Shown here in pieces: positions 8,353 to 17,852 of a DNA stretch of 64,000 nucleotides (its first letter is position 1; each line of letters begins with the position of its first letter). The DNA is from Blautia luti. GTDB taxonomy: Bacteria; Bacillota; Clostridia; Lachnospirales; Lachnospiraceae. Both the position numbers and the translations under genes were made by a program. The stretch spans positions 2,932,501-2,996,500 of the forward strand of contig NZ_AP028156.1 in assembly GCF_033096465.1 (NCBI RefSeq), written 5' to 3'. Under the pieces are notes generated by a model. The model saw only the letters and a list, made by a program, of their open reading frames with translations, made no database searches and was not told the origin of the DNA.

Positions 8353-10165
8353 GGAATTCCTCCTGCTTTCCTGGAATTACAACAGACGCTGTGGTTCCCT
8401 TTCCTTTTTCGCTGTGATAAATGATACCGTAATCCTTTCCATAATATAAAACCAGACGCTGCTGTACATTATAAACCCCTACTCCATTGGAATGATAATT
8501 TACTTTATGTTTATCATAAATATGTTTCAGCGTTTCTTCATCCATTCCCACGCCATCGTCTATGATATCGATCACTACATTCTCATCTTTCCTGTATCCA
8601 TGTACTGTCAGAAGTCCTCTGCTGTCCTTGTATTTCAGGCCATGATAAATTGCATTCTCCACGATCGGCTGCAGTACAAGGCGGATGATTGGAACATGGG
8701 TGATATACGGATCCACATCAATTTTAAATTCCAGTTTGTCTTTATAACGCATCTTCTGGATGGTAAGATAACTTCTGACATATTCCACCTCCTGGCCGAT
8801 GGTCACAAGCTCTTCTTCATTACTGATGCTCTGCCTGAGAAGCCTTGCAAGAGAAGCTGTCATTATAACTACTTCTTCGTTTTTCTTTCCCTCTGCCATC
8901 CAGATAATAGAGTCTAGGGTATTGTACAGGAAGTGGGGATTGATCTGGGACTGAAGCGCTTTCAGTTCTATCTTTCTCTTCTGCTCCTGTTCCTTCACAT
9001 TCTGTTCCATCAGATCCTGTATCCTGTGCGTCATTACATTAAAGGAACGTGTAAGGCTTCCGATCTCATTATCTGAGATCACTTCAATATCTTCTATATG
9101 GAAGTTTCCTTTCTGAACACTCTTCATGGAATCACGGAGTTTCTGGATAGGCAACGTGATATTTTTCGCAATAATGCTGGAGATCAGAAGTGCCACAATG
9201 ATCAGTCCCATAGCCACCAGCACATAAATGCTTCTTGTCTGTCTGCTGTTTCGCAGAAGTTCCGACATGTTCATACATCCCACAATGGTCCATCCCGTAG
9301 TTTTCGACCTGGAAAGTGCGTAGATCTTCTCATCATCTCCGCTCTCTGCAGTGACAATATCAGACTCTGCATTCATTACAAGTGAAATGTTCTCTGTCTG
9401 CAGTTCATTGTAGAGCTGCTGCTGCTGAGGATGATAAACAATATTTCCATCCTGGTCCAGAATAAAAACATATCCTTTATCTCCCATGCTGCTCTGGGCA
9501 CACAGCTCACTGATGGCACTGTAATTCAAGTCAATAAATACAACACCGTCATCTGCGCCCTGCCCTGTGTAATTATGGATTCCTCTGCTGAGTGTGATAA
9601 CCCACGGACGTTCTCCCTTGATCACATGCTGTACATGGGAAGATGTCAGATTATATTCGTCAAATTTCCCCACTGCATCCCGATACCATGGCTGAGTCGC
9701 CAGATCCAGATAGGGATTGCGGACTGATAATCCATTATCAAACAGCAGCGGACTGTTCTTATCTTCTCTGACGATCCCGATATTCCTGATATCCGGTCTT
9801 CCTTTGAGGATGGTCTTAAACTGCTCAACCAGACGGTGTCTGTATTCACTGTAATTCTCATTCTCTATGGCGCCGCGTCCATTGCTGCTGTAAAGATATT
9901 TGTAAGCATCTCCACTCCCTGCAATTAGCGACGCAATATTATCCATATAACTGATATAGGAATCAATATTCTGGTTCAGCTGTTTGATGATGGTCTGGGT
10001 ATACATGACTGAGTTCTCATAAATGGAGGAATTGGTATACCGCAGAGACACCAGAGTTACCACCAGCACCGCACTCAGGACCAGAACAGAAACCGCGCAG
10101 AAAATAGAACTCTGGATACTTTTAAATTTCGAAGGAATCCTTCCGGTTATTCCTTTCAGCTTCAT
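8339..10165 (-). CDS. Sensor histidine kinase, YesM/LytS-like
   Basis: A 608-residue membrane kinase. A first membrane helix (about residues 17-40), an extracellular sensing region resembling a dCache domain, and a second helix (near 310-330) are followed by a HAMP segment, the phospho-acceptor region with INPHFLYNTLDS, and a HATPase domain with VENAIYHGLKY and DDGVGM motifs. The His in NPHFLYN is the expected phosphorylation site. The start codon overlaps the stop of the response regulator by four bases (10162-10165), so the two are coupled. It likely controls the importer downstream. Confidence 0.9.
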   Translation of the reverse strand: MKLKGITGRIPSKFKSIQSSIFCAVSVLVLSAVLVVTLVSLRYTNSSIYENSVMYTQTIIKQLNQNIDSYISYMDNIASLIAGSGDAYKYLYSSNGRGAIENENYSEYRHRLVEQFKTILKGRPDIRNIGIVREDKNSPLLFDNGLSVRNPYLDLATQPWYRDAVGKFDEYNLTSSHVQHVIKGERPWVITLSRGIHNYTGQGADDGVVFIDLNYSAISELCAQSSMGDKGYVFILDQDGNIVYHPQQQQLYNELQTENISLVMNAESDIVTAESGDDEKIYALSRSKTTGWTIVGCMNMSELLRNSRQTRSIYVLVAMGLIIVALLISSIIAKNITLPIQKLRDSMKSVQKGNFHIEDIEVISDNEIGSLTRSFNVMTHRIQDLMEQNVKEQEQKRKIELKALQSQINPHFLYNTLDSIIWMAEGKKNEEVVIMTASLARLLRQSISNEEELVTIGQEVEYVRSYLTIQKMRYKDKLEFKIDVDPYITHVPIIRLVLQPIVENAIYHGLKYKDSRGLLTVHGYRKDENVVIDIIDDGVGMDEETLKHIYDKHKVNYHSNGVGVYNVQQRLVLYYGKDYGIIYHSEKGKGTTASVVIPGKQEEFHEKS

Positions 10166-11781
10166 CGGCGTTTCTCCCTTGCATATTCTGTAGTTGTTTT
10201 TCCAGTTATTTTCTTAAATGCAATTCCGAAATAATGAGGATCTGAAAAACCTACTTTCTCAGCGATCTCATAGTTCTTCATGGTTGTATTCTCCAACAGT
10301 TCCTTCGCCTTCTCCATCCTGGTCCTGGTAAGCACTTCGATAAATGTCTCCCCTGTCATTTCCTTAAAGATCGTGCTGAAATAACTGGTACTGATGTTCA
10401 GATAAGAACAGATACTGTTCAGGTTCAGATCCGGATCCATATAATTGTTCTGTATGTAATCCAATGCAAGCATTCCCTGTTTCTGTCCGCTTGAACTGTT
10501 CAGATTCTGAAGAGACTCAAATACATCCTTCGCATACTCTTTCACCAGTGCAGCTGCCCTGTCAAAGGTTTTCTCCTGTGTAACCGCTTTCAGGAGCTTC
10601 TCTCTCTGCACGATGATCTTCTCCGGGTCATCGCTGAGGGACTGACAGGTATTTCCAATGGCACGGATCACCTGCTGAAGGTAAATGCAGGCATAACTTT
10701 TCTCTACCATTGCACCTTTGATCTCTTCCTCGATCTGATCCATGGTCTCAACGACTTTCTGCCTGTTTCCCGCCTTTATTTCATCTGTCAGCACTTCCAG
10801 TATCCGGATAAGATTAATACTGTTGTCTGTCTTCTTCTCTTCCATGTCAAACAGCAGGTTTCCCCCCAGCAGATATCTGTAGCTGATGGCCTTATCTGCA
10901 TCTTTATAGGAATAGATCAGTTCCTGGGGGGATCTTACCCATTTACCGATTCCAATAGAAGTCTCAATTCCGATCACTTCTTTTACCTTCTGCCGGATCT
11001 CCCTGCAGATACGGTGGATCTGTTCTGAGAACTCTCTGGACCTGTTTCCTGCAAATATGATACAGACCCGGTTGCTTCCCTCCTGATAGGAAACCCCTGC
11101 GTTCTCCCTAGTAACAATCTCATTGCTTACATTAAAAAGGACAAAGGACATCAGGGCACTTTCCTGCTGTTTATGCATATCCACCTGATACAGTTCCGAA
11201 TACGTATCCATGTCAAAAACAGCTACCCTATAACTGGGACAGTCAAAACAGATCCCCAGCTTCTTCAGTTCCGTAAGGCTTACCTGCACATCCCGGGTAC
11301 AGTTTACCAGTGTTTCCAGTGCCTTTGACCGGATCACATCTGCATTTTTGTGATAATCCTGAGAGGTCTGGGCAAGGGATTCCATTTTCTGCTGTTCCTT
11401 TTTCCTTGCATCTACCTTCTCTTTCATGCTTTCTATGACTCTCGCCAGTTCCATGGCAGTAACCGGCTTCAGCATATACTCACTGACATTGTACCGGATC
11501 GCCTTCTTCGCATATTCAAATTCCCCAAATCCACTGAATATGACGATCAGAATATCCGGATAATTATCATGAAGAAATTCGCTGAGTTCCATGCCGTCCA
11601 TATAAGGCATACAGATATCTGTCAAAACGATATCCACTACATGGTTCTGTACAAACTCCACAGCCTGCCTGCCATTCTCGCAATCCCCCACAAGTTCACA
11701 GTCCAGACCTTTCCAGTCAATATTTTCACGAATCGCATCCCTGACCAGAATCTCGTCGTCTACCAATAATATTTTATACAT
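10162..11781 (-). CDS. Response regulator with AraC-type DNA-binding domain (YesN-like)
   Basis: A 539-residue regulator. An N-terminal receiver domain begins MYKILLVDDEILVRDA and carries the acceptor Asp in VLTDICMPYMDG (near residue 55). A long middle region is followed by an AraC-type double helix-turn-helix at the C-terminus (YFSTIFKEMTGETFIEVL and YEIAEKVGFSDPHYFGIAFKK). I use the ATG at 11781, preceded by GGGGGA at 11 bases. The upstream in-frame start at 11853 would add 24 residues before the receiver domain and lacks a ribosome site. It is the first gene of the three-gene sensory operon. Confidence 0.9.
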   Translation of the reverse strand: MYKILLVDDEILVRDAIRENIDWKGLDCELVGDCENGRQAVEFVQNHVVDIVLTDICMPYMDGMELSEFLHDNYPDILIVIFSGFGEFEYAKKAIRYNVSEYMLKPVTAMELARVIESMKEKVDARKKEQQKMESLAQTSQDYHKNADVIRSKALETLVNCTRDVQVSLTELKKLGICFDCPSYRVAVFDMDTYSELYQVDMHKQQESALMSFVLFNVSNEIVTRENAGVSYQEGSNRVCIIFAGNRSREFSEQIHRICREIRQKVKEVIGIETSIGIGKWVRSPQELIYSYKDADKAISYRYLLGGNLLFDMEEKKTDNSINLIRILEVLTDEIKAGNRQKVVETMDQIEEEIKGAMVEKSYACIYLQQVIRAIGNTCQSLSDDPEKIIVQREKLLKAVTQEKTFDRAAALVKEYAKDVFESLQNLNSSSGQKQGMLALDYIQNNYMDPDLNLNSICSYLNISTSYFSTIFKEMTGETFIEVLTRTRMEKAKELLENTTMKNYEIAEKVGFSDPHYFGIAFKKITGKTTTEYAREKRR

Positions 11782-11868
11782 ATTAAGTTTTATCCCCCAT
11801 AAGATCAGGCAGATTGTCCAGGTGCTGCTATTGCCCCAATTTCCGGCAGCCACTGTTTTTCTGTCTGT

Positions 11869-11898
11869 AAAAAAATCATCGGATATCTCCTGTCCGAT
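11869..11898 (-). terminator. Terminator-like hairpin in the leader of the regulator operon
   Basis: ATCGGA (11878-11883) pairs with TCCGAT (11893-11898), followed on the minus strand by GATTTTTTT. It lies between the promoter at 11918-11946 and the regulator start at 11781, so it may be an attenuator, or may stop read-through from the operon above. Confidence 0.5.
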
Positions 11899-11917
11899 TG
11901 GTCATCTGATTTTTATT

Positions 11918-11946
11918 ATCATATCATATTTATACTAATTTTTCAA
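11918..11946 (-). promoter_or_regulatory. Promoter of the two-component operon
   Basis: Minus-strand TTGAAA (11941-11946) and TATGAT (11918-11923) with a 17-base A/T-rich spacer. The predicted leader to the regulator ATG is about 130 bases and contains the hairpin at 11878-11898. Confidence 0.65.
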
Positions 11947-11983
11947 TTTTTATCTTTTATTTTTGTATAGTTCATACAAAATA

Positions 11984-12006
11984 AGGGTACGTTTATGCCG
12001 CACCCT
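11984..12006 (-). terminator. Weak terminator after the aldo/keto reductase
   Basis: AGGGT (11984-11988) pairs with ACCCT (12002-12006) and TTATTTTG follows on the minus strand. It lies 40 bases below the reductase stop. Confidence 0.4.
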
Positions 12007-12045
12007 CATCTTGTCCTATGTAGTTATATTTCAGGATTTTCCTTT

Positions 12046-13056
12046 TTATTTCACGATCACGCCATCTTCATCCCAGAGATCATGCCAGTCCTTTGCACCT
12101 TTCCAGAGAAATACATGGCCTTTGATCAGACGGTTGTTTTTGTCCAGGGAACGAATGGTTTCCATCTCCTCTTCTGTCAGCGGATCCTCTATGACACATT
12201 TCAGGTTCATGGTATAGTTTTTCTCTTTTAATGAGAACGGAATCGGGGAAGCCCCTCTCTGTACTGCCCATTTAATACAGATCACTGCAGGATGTACTCC
12301 GTGTGCCTCTGCGATTTTCTTCATTTCCGGAAGTTCAATGTCCGCAATGTCTTCCGGCATCTTGTCTCTCTCCGGACGCTGCGGGGAACCGATGGGGCAG
12401 AAACCTACTACTTCAATGCCATGTTCTCTGCAGTAGTCAAAGAGTTCCGGCTGCTGGAAGCATGGATGAAGTTCCATCTCGATAGCCGCAGGTTTGATCC
12501 TGCAAAGCGGTAATACTGCTTCCAGTTTCGGGATCGTCATATTGGACATACCGATATGTTTCGTCAGTCCCATATCTACCAGACGTTCCATCTGTCTCCA
12601 GGTTGCCATGAAACGGTCCACTGAGAATGGTTTGGAGTCAGGATTACGGGAATCTACATCACAGTGTGGGGCATGATAGTTGGGGAATGGCCAGTGTACA
12701 TAGTACATGTCCAGATAGTCCAGTCCCAGGTCTCTTAAGGATTTCGCACATGCAAGGAGAACATCTCCTTTTCCATGCATATCATTCCATACCTTGGATG
12801 CAATAAAGAGTTCTTCTCTCTTTACCACCCCTTCTTCAAATGCCTGTGCGAAAACCTTTCCGATCTGGTCTTCGTTGCCATAACATGCTGCACAGTCAAA
12901 AGAACGATAACCTACGCGGATCGCACCTGCTACAGATGCGGATACTTCTTCCGGATCTGCATGGTCACTTCCGAAAGTTCCCATTCCCACTGCCGGCATC
13001 CTGGCTCCTGTGTAAAGTGTTCTCTGCGGAACAGTAGCTGGATCAATAAATGTCAT
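12046..13056 (-). CDS. Aldo/keto reductase
   Basis: A 336-residue NAD(P)H-dependent oxidoreductase of the AKR family, folded as a TIM barrel. The expected catalytic tetrad is visible: Asp and Tyr in SFDCAACYGNEDQIG, Lys in FIASKVWND, and His in LDMYYVHWPFPN. The C-terminal cofactor loop is seen near PIPFSLKEKNYTMN. GAGGAGG precedes the ATG. It is the last gene of the operon that begins at 17710 and probably reduces a sugar or sugar-derived aldehyde/ketone; the substrate cannot be told. Confidence 0.85.
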   Translation of the reverse strand: MTFIDPATVPQRTLYTGARMPAVGMGTFGSDHADPEEVSASVAGAIRVGYRSFDCAACYGNEDQIGKVFAQAFEEGVVKREELFIASKVWNDMHGKGDVLLACAKSLRDLGLDYLDMYYVHWPFPNYHAPHCDVDSRNPDSKPFSVDRFMATWRQMERLVDMGLTKHIGMSNMTIPKLEAVLPLCRIKPAAIEMELHPCFQQPELFDYCREHGIEVVGFCPIGSPQRPERDKMPEDIADIELPEMKKIAEAHGVHPAVICIKWAVQRGASPIPFSLKEKNYTMNLKCVIEDPLTEEEMETIRSLDKNNRLIKGHVFLWKGAKDWHDLWDEDGVIVK

Positions 13057-13156
13057 TTGATTTACCTCCTCTGATCTTGCTGACAGATTTTTGCATACAT
13101 CAGCTTTTTTATTTTCCCTGTATAGTTTTTACTGCTTTCTTAACTTTCTTAAATTC

Positions 13157-14206
13157 TCAGTCTTCATTTACCAGAAGGATCTTTCCTTTTACCAGACCTG
13201 GTGTCTTGTAAAGCTGGAATGCTTCCTGTGCCTGGCTCATCGGAATCTTTTTATAAATAAGTGCCTGGTCAAATTTCAGTTGGCCTGTTGCGAAATAATG
13301 TGCAGTCAGATTCCATTCTTTTCCCGGGAATGGAGAACTGTAGGACATCCAGGATCCTGTCAGTTTAAATTCCTTACGGTTCATTTTTTCCCACTGATTC
13401 TGTGTAAAGCTCAGTTCTTCATGAGGAGTTCCGATGAAGCAGACATGTGCTTTGTTTGCAGCCAGTTCAAATGCCATATGCATAGTTGGAACCTGTCCTG
13501 CTGTCTCGTATACATAACCGTATCCTTTTCCGTCCGTGAGGGCCATTGCTTTCTCCATAAATCCCTCTTCTTTTGTATTGATCACATAATCTGCGCCGAG
13601 ACGTTTCGCCAGATCCAGACGTTCTTCACTGATATCGAACACTACCACTTTCTTAGAACCAAAGATCTTTGCCCACTGCATGGTGAACATACCGATGGTT
13701 CCGCCTCCAAGGATCGCTACACACTGGCCGCCCTGATAATCGTTCTGGAGCAGACCATGAATGGCAACTGTGGATGGCTCGAACATGGCACCCTGTTCAT
13801 AGGAAATGGATGGATCAAATGGTACTGCGTTCTGCTCCGGGATCACTACATAATCTGCGTTACTTCCGTTCTCTCTGGAACCGATGAAGCTGTAATGTTT
13901 GCAGAGAGAGAAGTTGCCATTCTGACAGTCATCACATTTCATACATGGGATCAGCGGTGCACCGGATACGCGGTCCCCCACTTTTACCTTCGTAACACCT
14001 TCGCCCACTTCTACTACATCTCCGGAGAATTCATGTCCCAGTACGATGGGATAAAAATGCACCCCATTATGCAGTACACGTGGAACATCTGATCCGCAGA
14101 TACCGGAACATTTTACTTTTACTTTTACCCAGCCCGGTTTTACCTGAGGTTCTTCTACTTCCTGATAACGTACATCTTCATTTGCTACTACAACTGCTGC
14201 TTTCAT
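13157..14206 (-). CDS. Zinc-dependent polyol dehydrogenase (MDR family)
   Basis: A 349-residue medium-chain dehydrogenase resembling galactitol-1-phosphate or L-iditol dehydrogenases. The catalytic zinc site is seen in CSGICGSDVPR and GHEFSGDVVEVGEG. The structural zinc lobe is complete (CMKCDDCQNGNFSLC, about residues 94-108). The NAD-binding turn reads GGGTIGMFTMQWAK. GGAGG precedes the ATG. With the FGGY kinase and class II aldolase it forms a polyol or ketose catabolic set: oxidise, phosphorylate, cleave. Confidence 0.85.
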   Translation of the reverse strand: MKAAVVVANEDVRYQEVEEPQVKPGWVKVKVKCSGICGSDVPRVLHNGVHFYPIVLGHEFSGDVVEVGEGVTKVKVGDRVSGAPLIPCMKCDDCQNGNFSLCKHYSFIGSRENGSNADYVVIPEQNAVPFDPSISYEQGAMFEPSTVAIHGLLQNDYQGGQCVAILGGGTIGMFTMQWAKIFGSKKVVVFDISEERLDLAKRLGADYVINTKEEGFMEKAMALTDGKGYGYVYETAGQVPTMHMAFELAANKAHVCFIGTPHEELSFTQNQWEKMNRKEFKLTGSWMSYSSPFPGKEWNLTAHYFATGQLKFDQALIYKKIPMSQAQEAFQLYKTPGLVKGKILLVNED

Positions 14207-14298
14207 TGCTCTGTGCCTCCATTTCAGCGGATAGTTCTGATCCGCTTTCTTATATTGCTGCTTATAACAGATTCTTTATTTATTGCAACTTTTTATTC

Positions 14299-15807
14299 TT
14301 ATTTCATCATATGTTCCAGTGATCTGTACAGCTCCAGATAATTGGCATATGCTCTGTCATATACTGCCTTCTTATCCGGATCCGGCATGTGCTTTCTTGT
14401 CTCTTTCACTGTCAGCGCCACTGCTTCTTCATAATCCTTATAAAAACCAACCCCAACTCCTGCCAGGATTGCGGCACCCAAGGTTGTGGCTGTATCTGAA
14501 GCAGGCACTTCCACCGGCTTTCCGGTTACATCAGATTTGATCTGTGTCCAGAGAAGGGAATTCGCGGAACCACCCATTGCCCGGAGCACTTCTGCATGAG
14601 CACCTGCTTCCTCTGCAATTTCCAGATTATGGCGCAGGGAAAAAGCTACTCCCTCCATGCAGGCTCTCAGCATATGCCCCTTTGTCTTCGAAAAGTCCAG
14701 ACCGTAGAATACACCTTTGGCATGAGGATTCCAAATTGGGGAACGCTCTCCTGCCATATACGGAAGAAAAATTACACCGTCACAGCCCGGAGCGATTTTT
14801 TCCCCGATCTCATTCAGCTGATCCAGGGAAGATTTGCCGGTTTCTTCTTTCATCATTCTCTCGTAATCTGCAAATTCCCGTTCAAACCAGCGCATCACTC
14901 CACCGCCGCCGGTCGTTCCGCCCTGCAGAAGCCACTGTCCGGGTACTACATGAAAGCCCAGGATCAGTCTGGGATCTGCCTGATAGCTGTCTGTGCAGAT
15001 GCTCATTCCGCCGGCCTGTCCACCCTGCTCCTGTGTTTCTCCCGGATGGATCACTCCGGCCCCAAGCGTACCGCAGGCTGCATCCAGTCCTCCTGCTGCG
15101 ACGGGAATCCCTGCTGTTAATCCACACTGCTGTGCCGCTTTTTCTGTCACTGTCCCCACGATGGTATCGCAGGAGCAGATTTCGGGCAAAAACTCTGCCG
15201 GAATTTCCAGCTTCTCACACATCTGCAGATCCCATGTTCCGGTGTGCATATCGAAACAGTGAAGTCCATATCCCTGTGAAACATCCTGCGTAATGGCGCC
15301 TGTCAGTTTATAGACAATATAGCTGTTTGACTGCAGGATCTTATAGATTTTTTTATAAATTTCGGGAAGATTCTCTTTATACCAGAGAATTTTCGTAGTG
15401 GTATAAGATGGCTGCAGGGAATTTCCTGCTACTGCAAAAATTTCGTTCTCCCCCATTTCTCTGTTCAAACGGTCACAGATTTCCTGTGCTCTGGTGTCCA
15501 TCCATATGGGTGTATTGGTTAATACCTTTCCCTCTTTATCAATGGCAATGGCAGACCAGCTCTGACCGTCGATCCCGATCCCTGCAATCTCTTCCGGCGC
15601 GATCTGGCCTTTCTCAAGAACTTCCCGGATGGCCTGACATACAGCCTCCCACCATTCCTCCGGATTCTGTTCCACCCAGCCTTCTCTGGGATAATACACC
15701 GGATAGTCACCTGTTGCCGCTGCCTTTACCTGTCCTTCCCGGTCAAAAACTGCTACCTTACAGGCACTTGTTCCTATATCAATTCCAAGTAAATAGATCC
15801 CTTTCAT
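14299..15807 (-). CDS. FGGY-family carbohydrate kinase (xylulokinase-like)
   Basis: A 502-residue kinase that transfers phosphate from ATP to a ketose or polyol. The N-terminal ATP loop reads LGIDIGTSACKVAVFD; substrate-lobe residues are near GIGIDGQSWSAIAID and WMDTRAQEICDRLN; the C-terminal lobe carries RAMGGSANSLLWTQI. Length matches xylulokinases. GGGGGA precedes the ATG. It lies between the LacI regulator and the polyol dehydrogenase. Exact substrate is unknown; xylulose, or a phosphorylation producing a class II aldolase substrate, would fit. Confidence 0.85.
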   Translation of the reverse strand: MKGIYLLGIDIGTSACKVAVFDREGQVKAAATGDYPVYYPREGWVEQNPEEWWEAVCQAIREVLEKGQIAPEEIAGIGIDGQSWSAIAIDKEGKVLTNTPIWMDTRAQEICDRLNREMGENEIFAVAGNSLQPSYTTTKILWYKENLPEIYKKIYKILQSNSYIVYKLTGAITQDVSQGYGLHCFDMHTGTWDLQMCEKLEIPAEFLPEICSCDTIVGTVTEKAAQQCGLTAGIPVAAGGLDAACGTLGAGVIHPGETQEQGGQAGGMSICTDSYQADPRLILGFHVVPGQWLLQGGTTGGGGVMRWFEREFADYERMMKEETGKSSLDQLNEIGEKIAPGCDGVIFLPYMAGERSPIWNPHAKGVFYGLDFSKTKGHMLRACMEGVAFSLRHNLEIAEEAGAHAEVLRAMGGSANSLLWTQIKSDVTGKPVEVPASDTATTLGAAILAGVGVGFYKDYEEAVALTVKETRKHMPDPDKKAVYDRAYANYLELYRSLEHMMK

Positions 15808-15833
15808 GATTCCCCCAATTCCTTATCCGTTTC

Positions 15834-16853
15834 TTATATTTCACGGATATCCCTGACAGATTTCCCCAATTCGATCTCTGTCTGCAATTTCTCCGTTATA
15901 TAGTTTCTTTCTTCAACCCCGTTTCCTGCGTCCAGACGTTCCAGCATGATCTCTGCCGCTCTCCGGGCGATTTGCTGGGTAGGCTGGGTTACAATGGTAA
16001 GTCTGGGGCTGCATGCCCTGGCAAACTCCCTGTTGTCAAATCCCACCAGGGACAGTTCCCTGGGAATCTTTATCCCCAGTTCATTCACACCGATCACAGC
16101 ACCCATCGTCATTTCATAATTCACCACAAATACTGCTGTCATATGGGGATTTCTTTTCACCAGATCCTCCAGTGCACGGACACCCCCCTGCATGGTATAG
16201 TCTCCGTGGTACACCAGTGACTCCTGAACCGGAATGGATCTTTTTTTATGGGCATTACAGTATCCCCGCAGACGTTCCTGGGCTGTGTAGATCTCACGGG
16301 GACCGCCGATCAGTCCGATGTTTCTGTGTCCTTTTTCAAATAAAAGATCCACTGCCCTTTCTGCTGCTTTCTCATTGTCTACCAGAACACAGTCACTGGA
16401 GATTCCCGGGATCTTACGGTCTATAAGCACAACAGGTTTCCCTGTTTTATAGAAGGATTTCAGATGCGATCCTGTCTCATCTACAGGCATGCTGATGATC
16501 CCGTCCACCCTTTTGCGCATAAGGAAATCCACTGCGTCTTTTTCCCTCTTTTTGTCTGTACGGCAGTCACATACAATGGTGGCATATCCATGGCTGCGCA
16601 AAATATCCTCGATCCCGATAATGATCTGTGTACAGAAGATCTGATCCAGCTCCGGGATCACCACACCGATGGTCCTGGTAGCATTGGTCTTTAATCCCCT
16701 TGCCACTTCATTGACTTCATAGTGAAGTTCTTCGATTGCTTCTTCGATCTTGATCCTGTTTTTTTCCCTCACATTTCCTCCGTTAAAATAAGAGGAAATG
16801 GTGGCAAGCCCCAGTCCTGTACGTCTGGCAATGTCTTTCATGGTTGCTGCCAT
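15834..16853 (-). CDS. LacI-family transcriptional regulator
   Basis: A 339-residue repressor. The helix-turn-helix and hinge helix are at the N-terminus (TMKDIARRTGLGLATISSYFNGG), followed by a periplasmic-binding-protein-like effector domain (GVVIPELDQIFCTQIIIGIED; GLIGGPREIYTAQERLRGY). It is the second gene of the operon, six bases below the aldolase stop, so it is probably autoregulated through the operator at 17763-17780. Start could also be four codons later (MKDIARR). Confidence 0.9.
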   Translation of the reverse strand: MAATMKDIARRTGLGLATISSYFNGGNVREKNRIKIEEAIEELHYEVNEVARGLKTNATRTIGVVIPELDQIFCTQIIIGIEDILRSHGYATIVCDCRTDKKREKDAVDFLMRKRVDGIISMPVDETGSHLKSFYKTGKPVVLIDRKIPGISSDCVLVDNEKAAERAVDLLFEKGHRNIGLIGGPREIYTAQERLRGYCNAHKKRSIPVQESLVYHGDYTMQGGVRALEDLVKRNPHMTAVFVVNYEMTMGAVIGVNELGIKIPRELSLVGFDNREFARACSPRLTIVTQPTQQIARRAAEIMLERLDAGNGVEERNYITEKLQTEIELGKSVRDIREI

Positions 16854-16858
16854 AAAAT

Positions 16859-17710
16859 TTACTCAGCCTTTCCGTCGCAACCGCAGACTTTCATACGTCC
16901 TTTGACAAGTTCTTTCACTGCTTCGATTCCTGCCTTGCCATATACTTTCGGGTCAAATACATCCGGGTTTTCTGCGAAGGTTTCTTTTACAGCTTTGGAA
17001 TAGGCGGCACGTAATTCTGTGGCAAAGTTTACTTTACAGATACCGCGTTTCACACAGTCACTTACATCTTCATCTGTAAGTCCGGATGCGCCATGAAGAA
17101 CCAGCGGGATATCTACTACTTTACGGATCTCGCTTAAGCGCTCTTTGTCAAGGACTGGAGTTCCTACATAGAAGCCGTGTGCTGTTCCGATGGCTACTGC
17201 CAGAGAAGTAACACCTGTGCGCTCTGCGAATTCTTTTGCCTGTGCTGGGTCTGTGTTGGTATCTGCTTCTGCTTCCAGATCGTCTTCCTTGCCGCCTACC
17301 TTGCCAAGTTCTGCTTCACATGGAACACCGATGGCTGCTGCCACATCAGCGACCTTTTTGCTCACTGCAATGTTTTCTTCAAAGTCCAGTTTCGAACCGT
17401 CGATCATAACAGAGGTATATCCTGCATTCAGAGCCTGCATTGCCAGTTCGAAGCTACTGCCATGATCCAGATGAAGGCATACAGGTACAGATGCTTTCGC
17501 TGCTTCTGCTGCTACGATAGCCTGATAAGTTTCCAGTGTTCCGTATTTCACAGTAGACGGTGTGGTCTGGATCATGACAGGTGCTTTTAATTCCTCTGCT
17601 GCCTGAATGATCGCCTTGACCATTTCCATGTTCTCTGCATTAAATGCACCTACTGCATAGCCGCCTTTCTGCGCTTTTAATAACATTTCCTCAGATGTAA
17701 CCAATGGCAT
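16859..17710 (-). CDS. Class II ketose-bisphosphate aldolase (tagatose/fructose type)
   Basis: A 283-residue zinc aldolase of the GatY/KbaY/FbaA group, which cleaves ketose-1,6-bisphosphates to DHAP and glyceraldehyde-3-phosphate. Zinc ligands are visible in HLDHGSSFE (about residues 81-84), GTAHGFY and LHGASGLTDEDV. The phosphate/DHAP loop near KVNFATELR is present. AGGAGG precedes the ATG. It is the first gene of the operon, directly behind a near-consensus promoter with an overlapping operator. It shares its N-terminal pattern with the micro-ORF at 212-250. Confidence 0.88.
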   Translation of the reverse strand: MPLVTSEEMLLKAQKGGYAVGAFNAENMEMVKAIIQAAEELKAPVMIQTTPSTVKYGTLETYQAIVAAEAAKASVPVCLHLDHGSSFELAMQALNAGYTSVMIDGSKLDFEENIAVSKKVADVAAAIGVPCEAELGKVGGKEDDLEAEADTNTDPAQAKEFAERTGVTSLAVAIGTAHGFYVGTPVLDKERLSEIRKVVDIPLVLHGASGLTDEDVSDCVKRGICKVNFATELRAAYSKAVKETFAENPDVFDPKVYGKAGIEAVKELVKGRMKVCGCDGKAE

Positions 17711-17762
17711 TTTTTTATCCTCCTGTTTTCGAAATATGGTGATTTATGTCTTTTCGTTCCAA

Positions 17763-17780
17763 AACCGAAACGTTTCTGTT
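17763..17780. promoter_or_regulatory. Probable LacI-family operator
   Basis: An 18-base near-palindrome with a perfect 10-base core GAAACGTTTC (17767-17776), the central CG typical of LacI-family sites. It begins a few bases downstream of the -10 box, so bound repressor would block transcription start. Confidence 0.7.
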
Positions 17781-17787
17781 TTAGATT

Positions 17788-17816
17788 ATCATACAGCCCA
17801 TGCTCTCTACTGTCAA
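17788..17816 (-). promoter_or_regulatory. Promoter of the aldolase-LacI-kinase operon
   Basis: Consensus minus-strand TTGACA (17811-17816) and TATGAT (17788-17793), 17 bases apart. The operator overlaps the start site. The 17711-18026 gap holds this promoter, the operator and the fucU upstream region. Confidence 0.85.
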
Positions 17817-17852
17817 CTATAAAAATTTTATCTTTTTCTGGAAAATTTTACC

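Noticed and set aside
14544..15293. Plus-strand open frame of 249 codons opposite the FGGY kinase
   Set aside because: It lies entirely antisense to a well-supported kinase, is rich in Arg/Ser/Pro/His as typical of shadow frames, and has no ribosome site.
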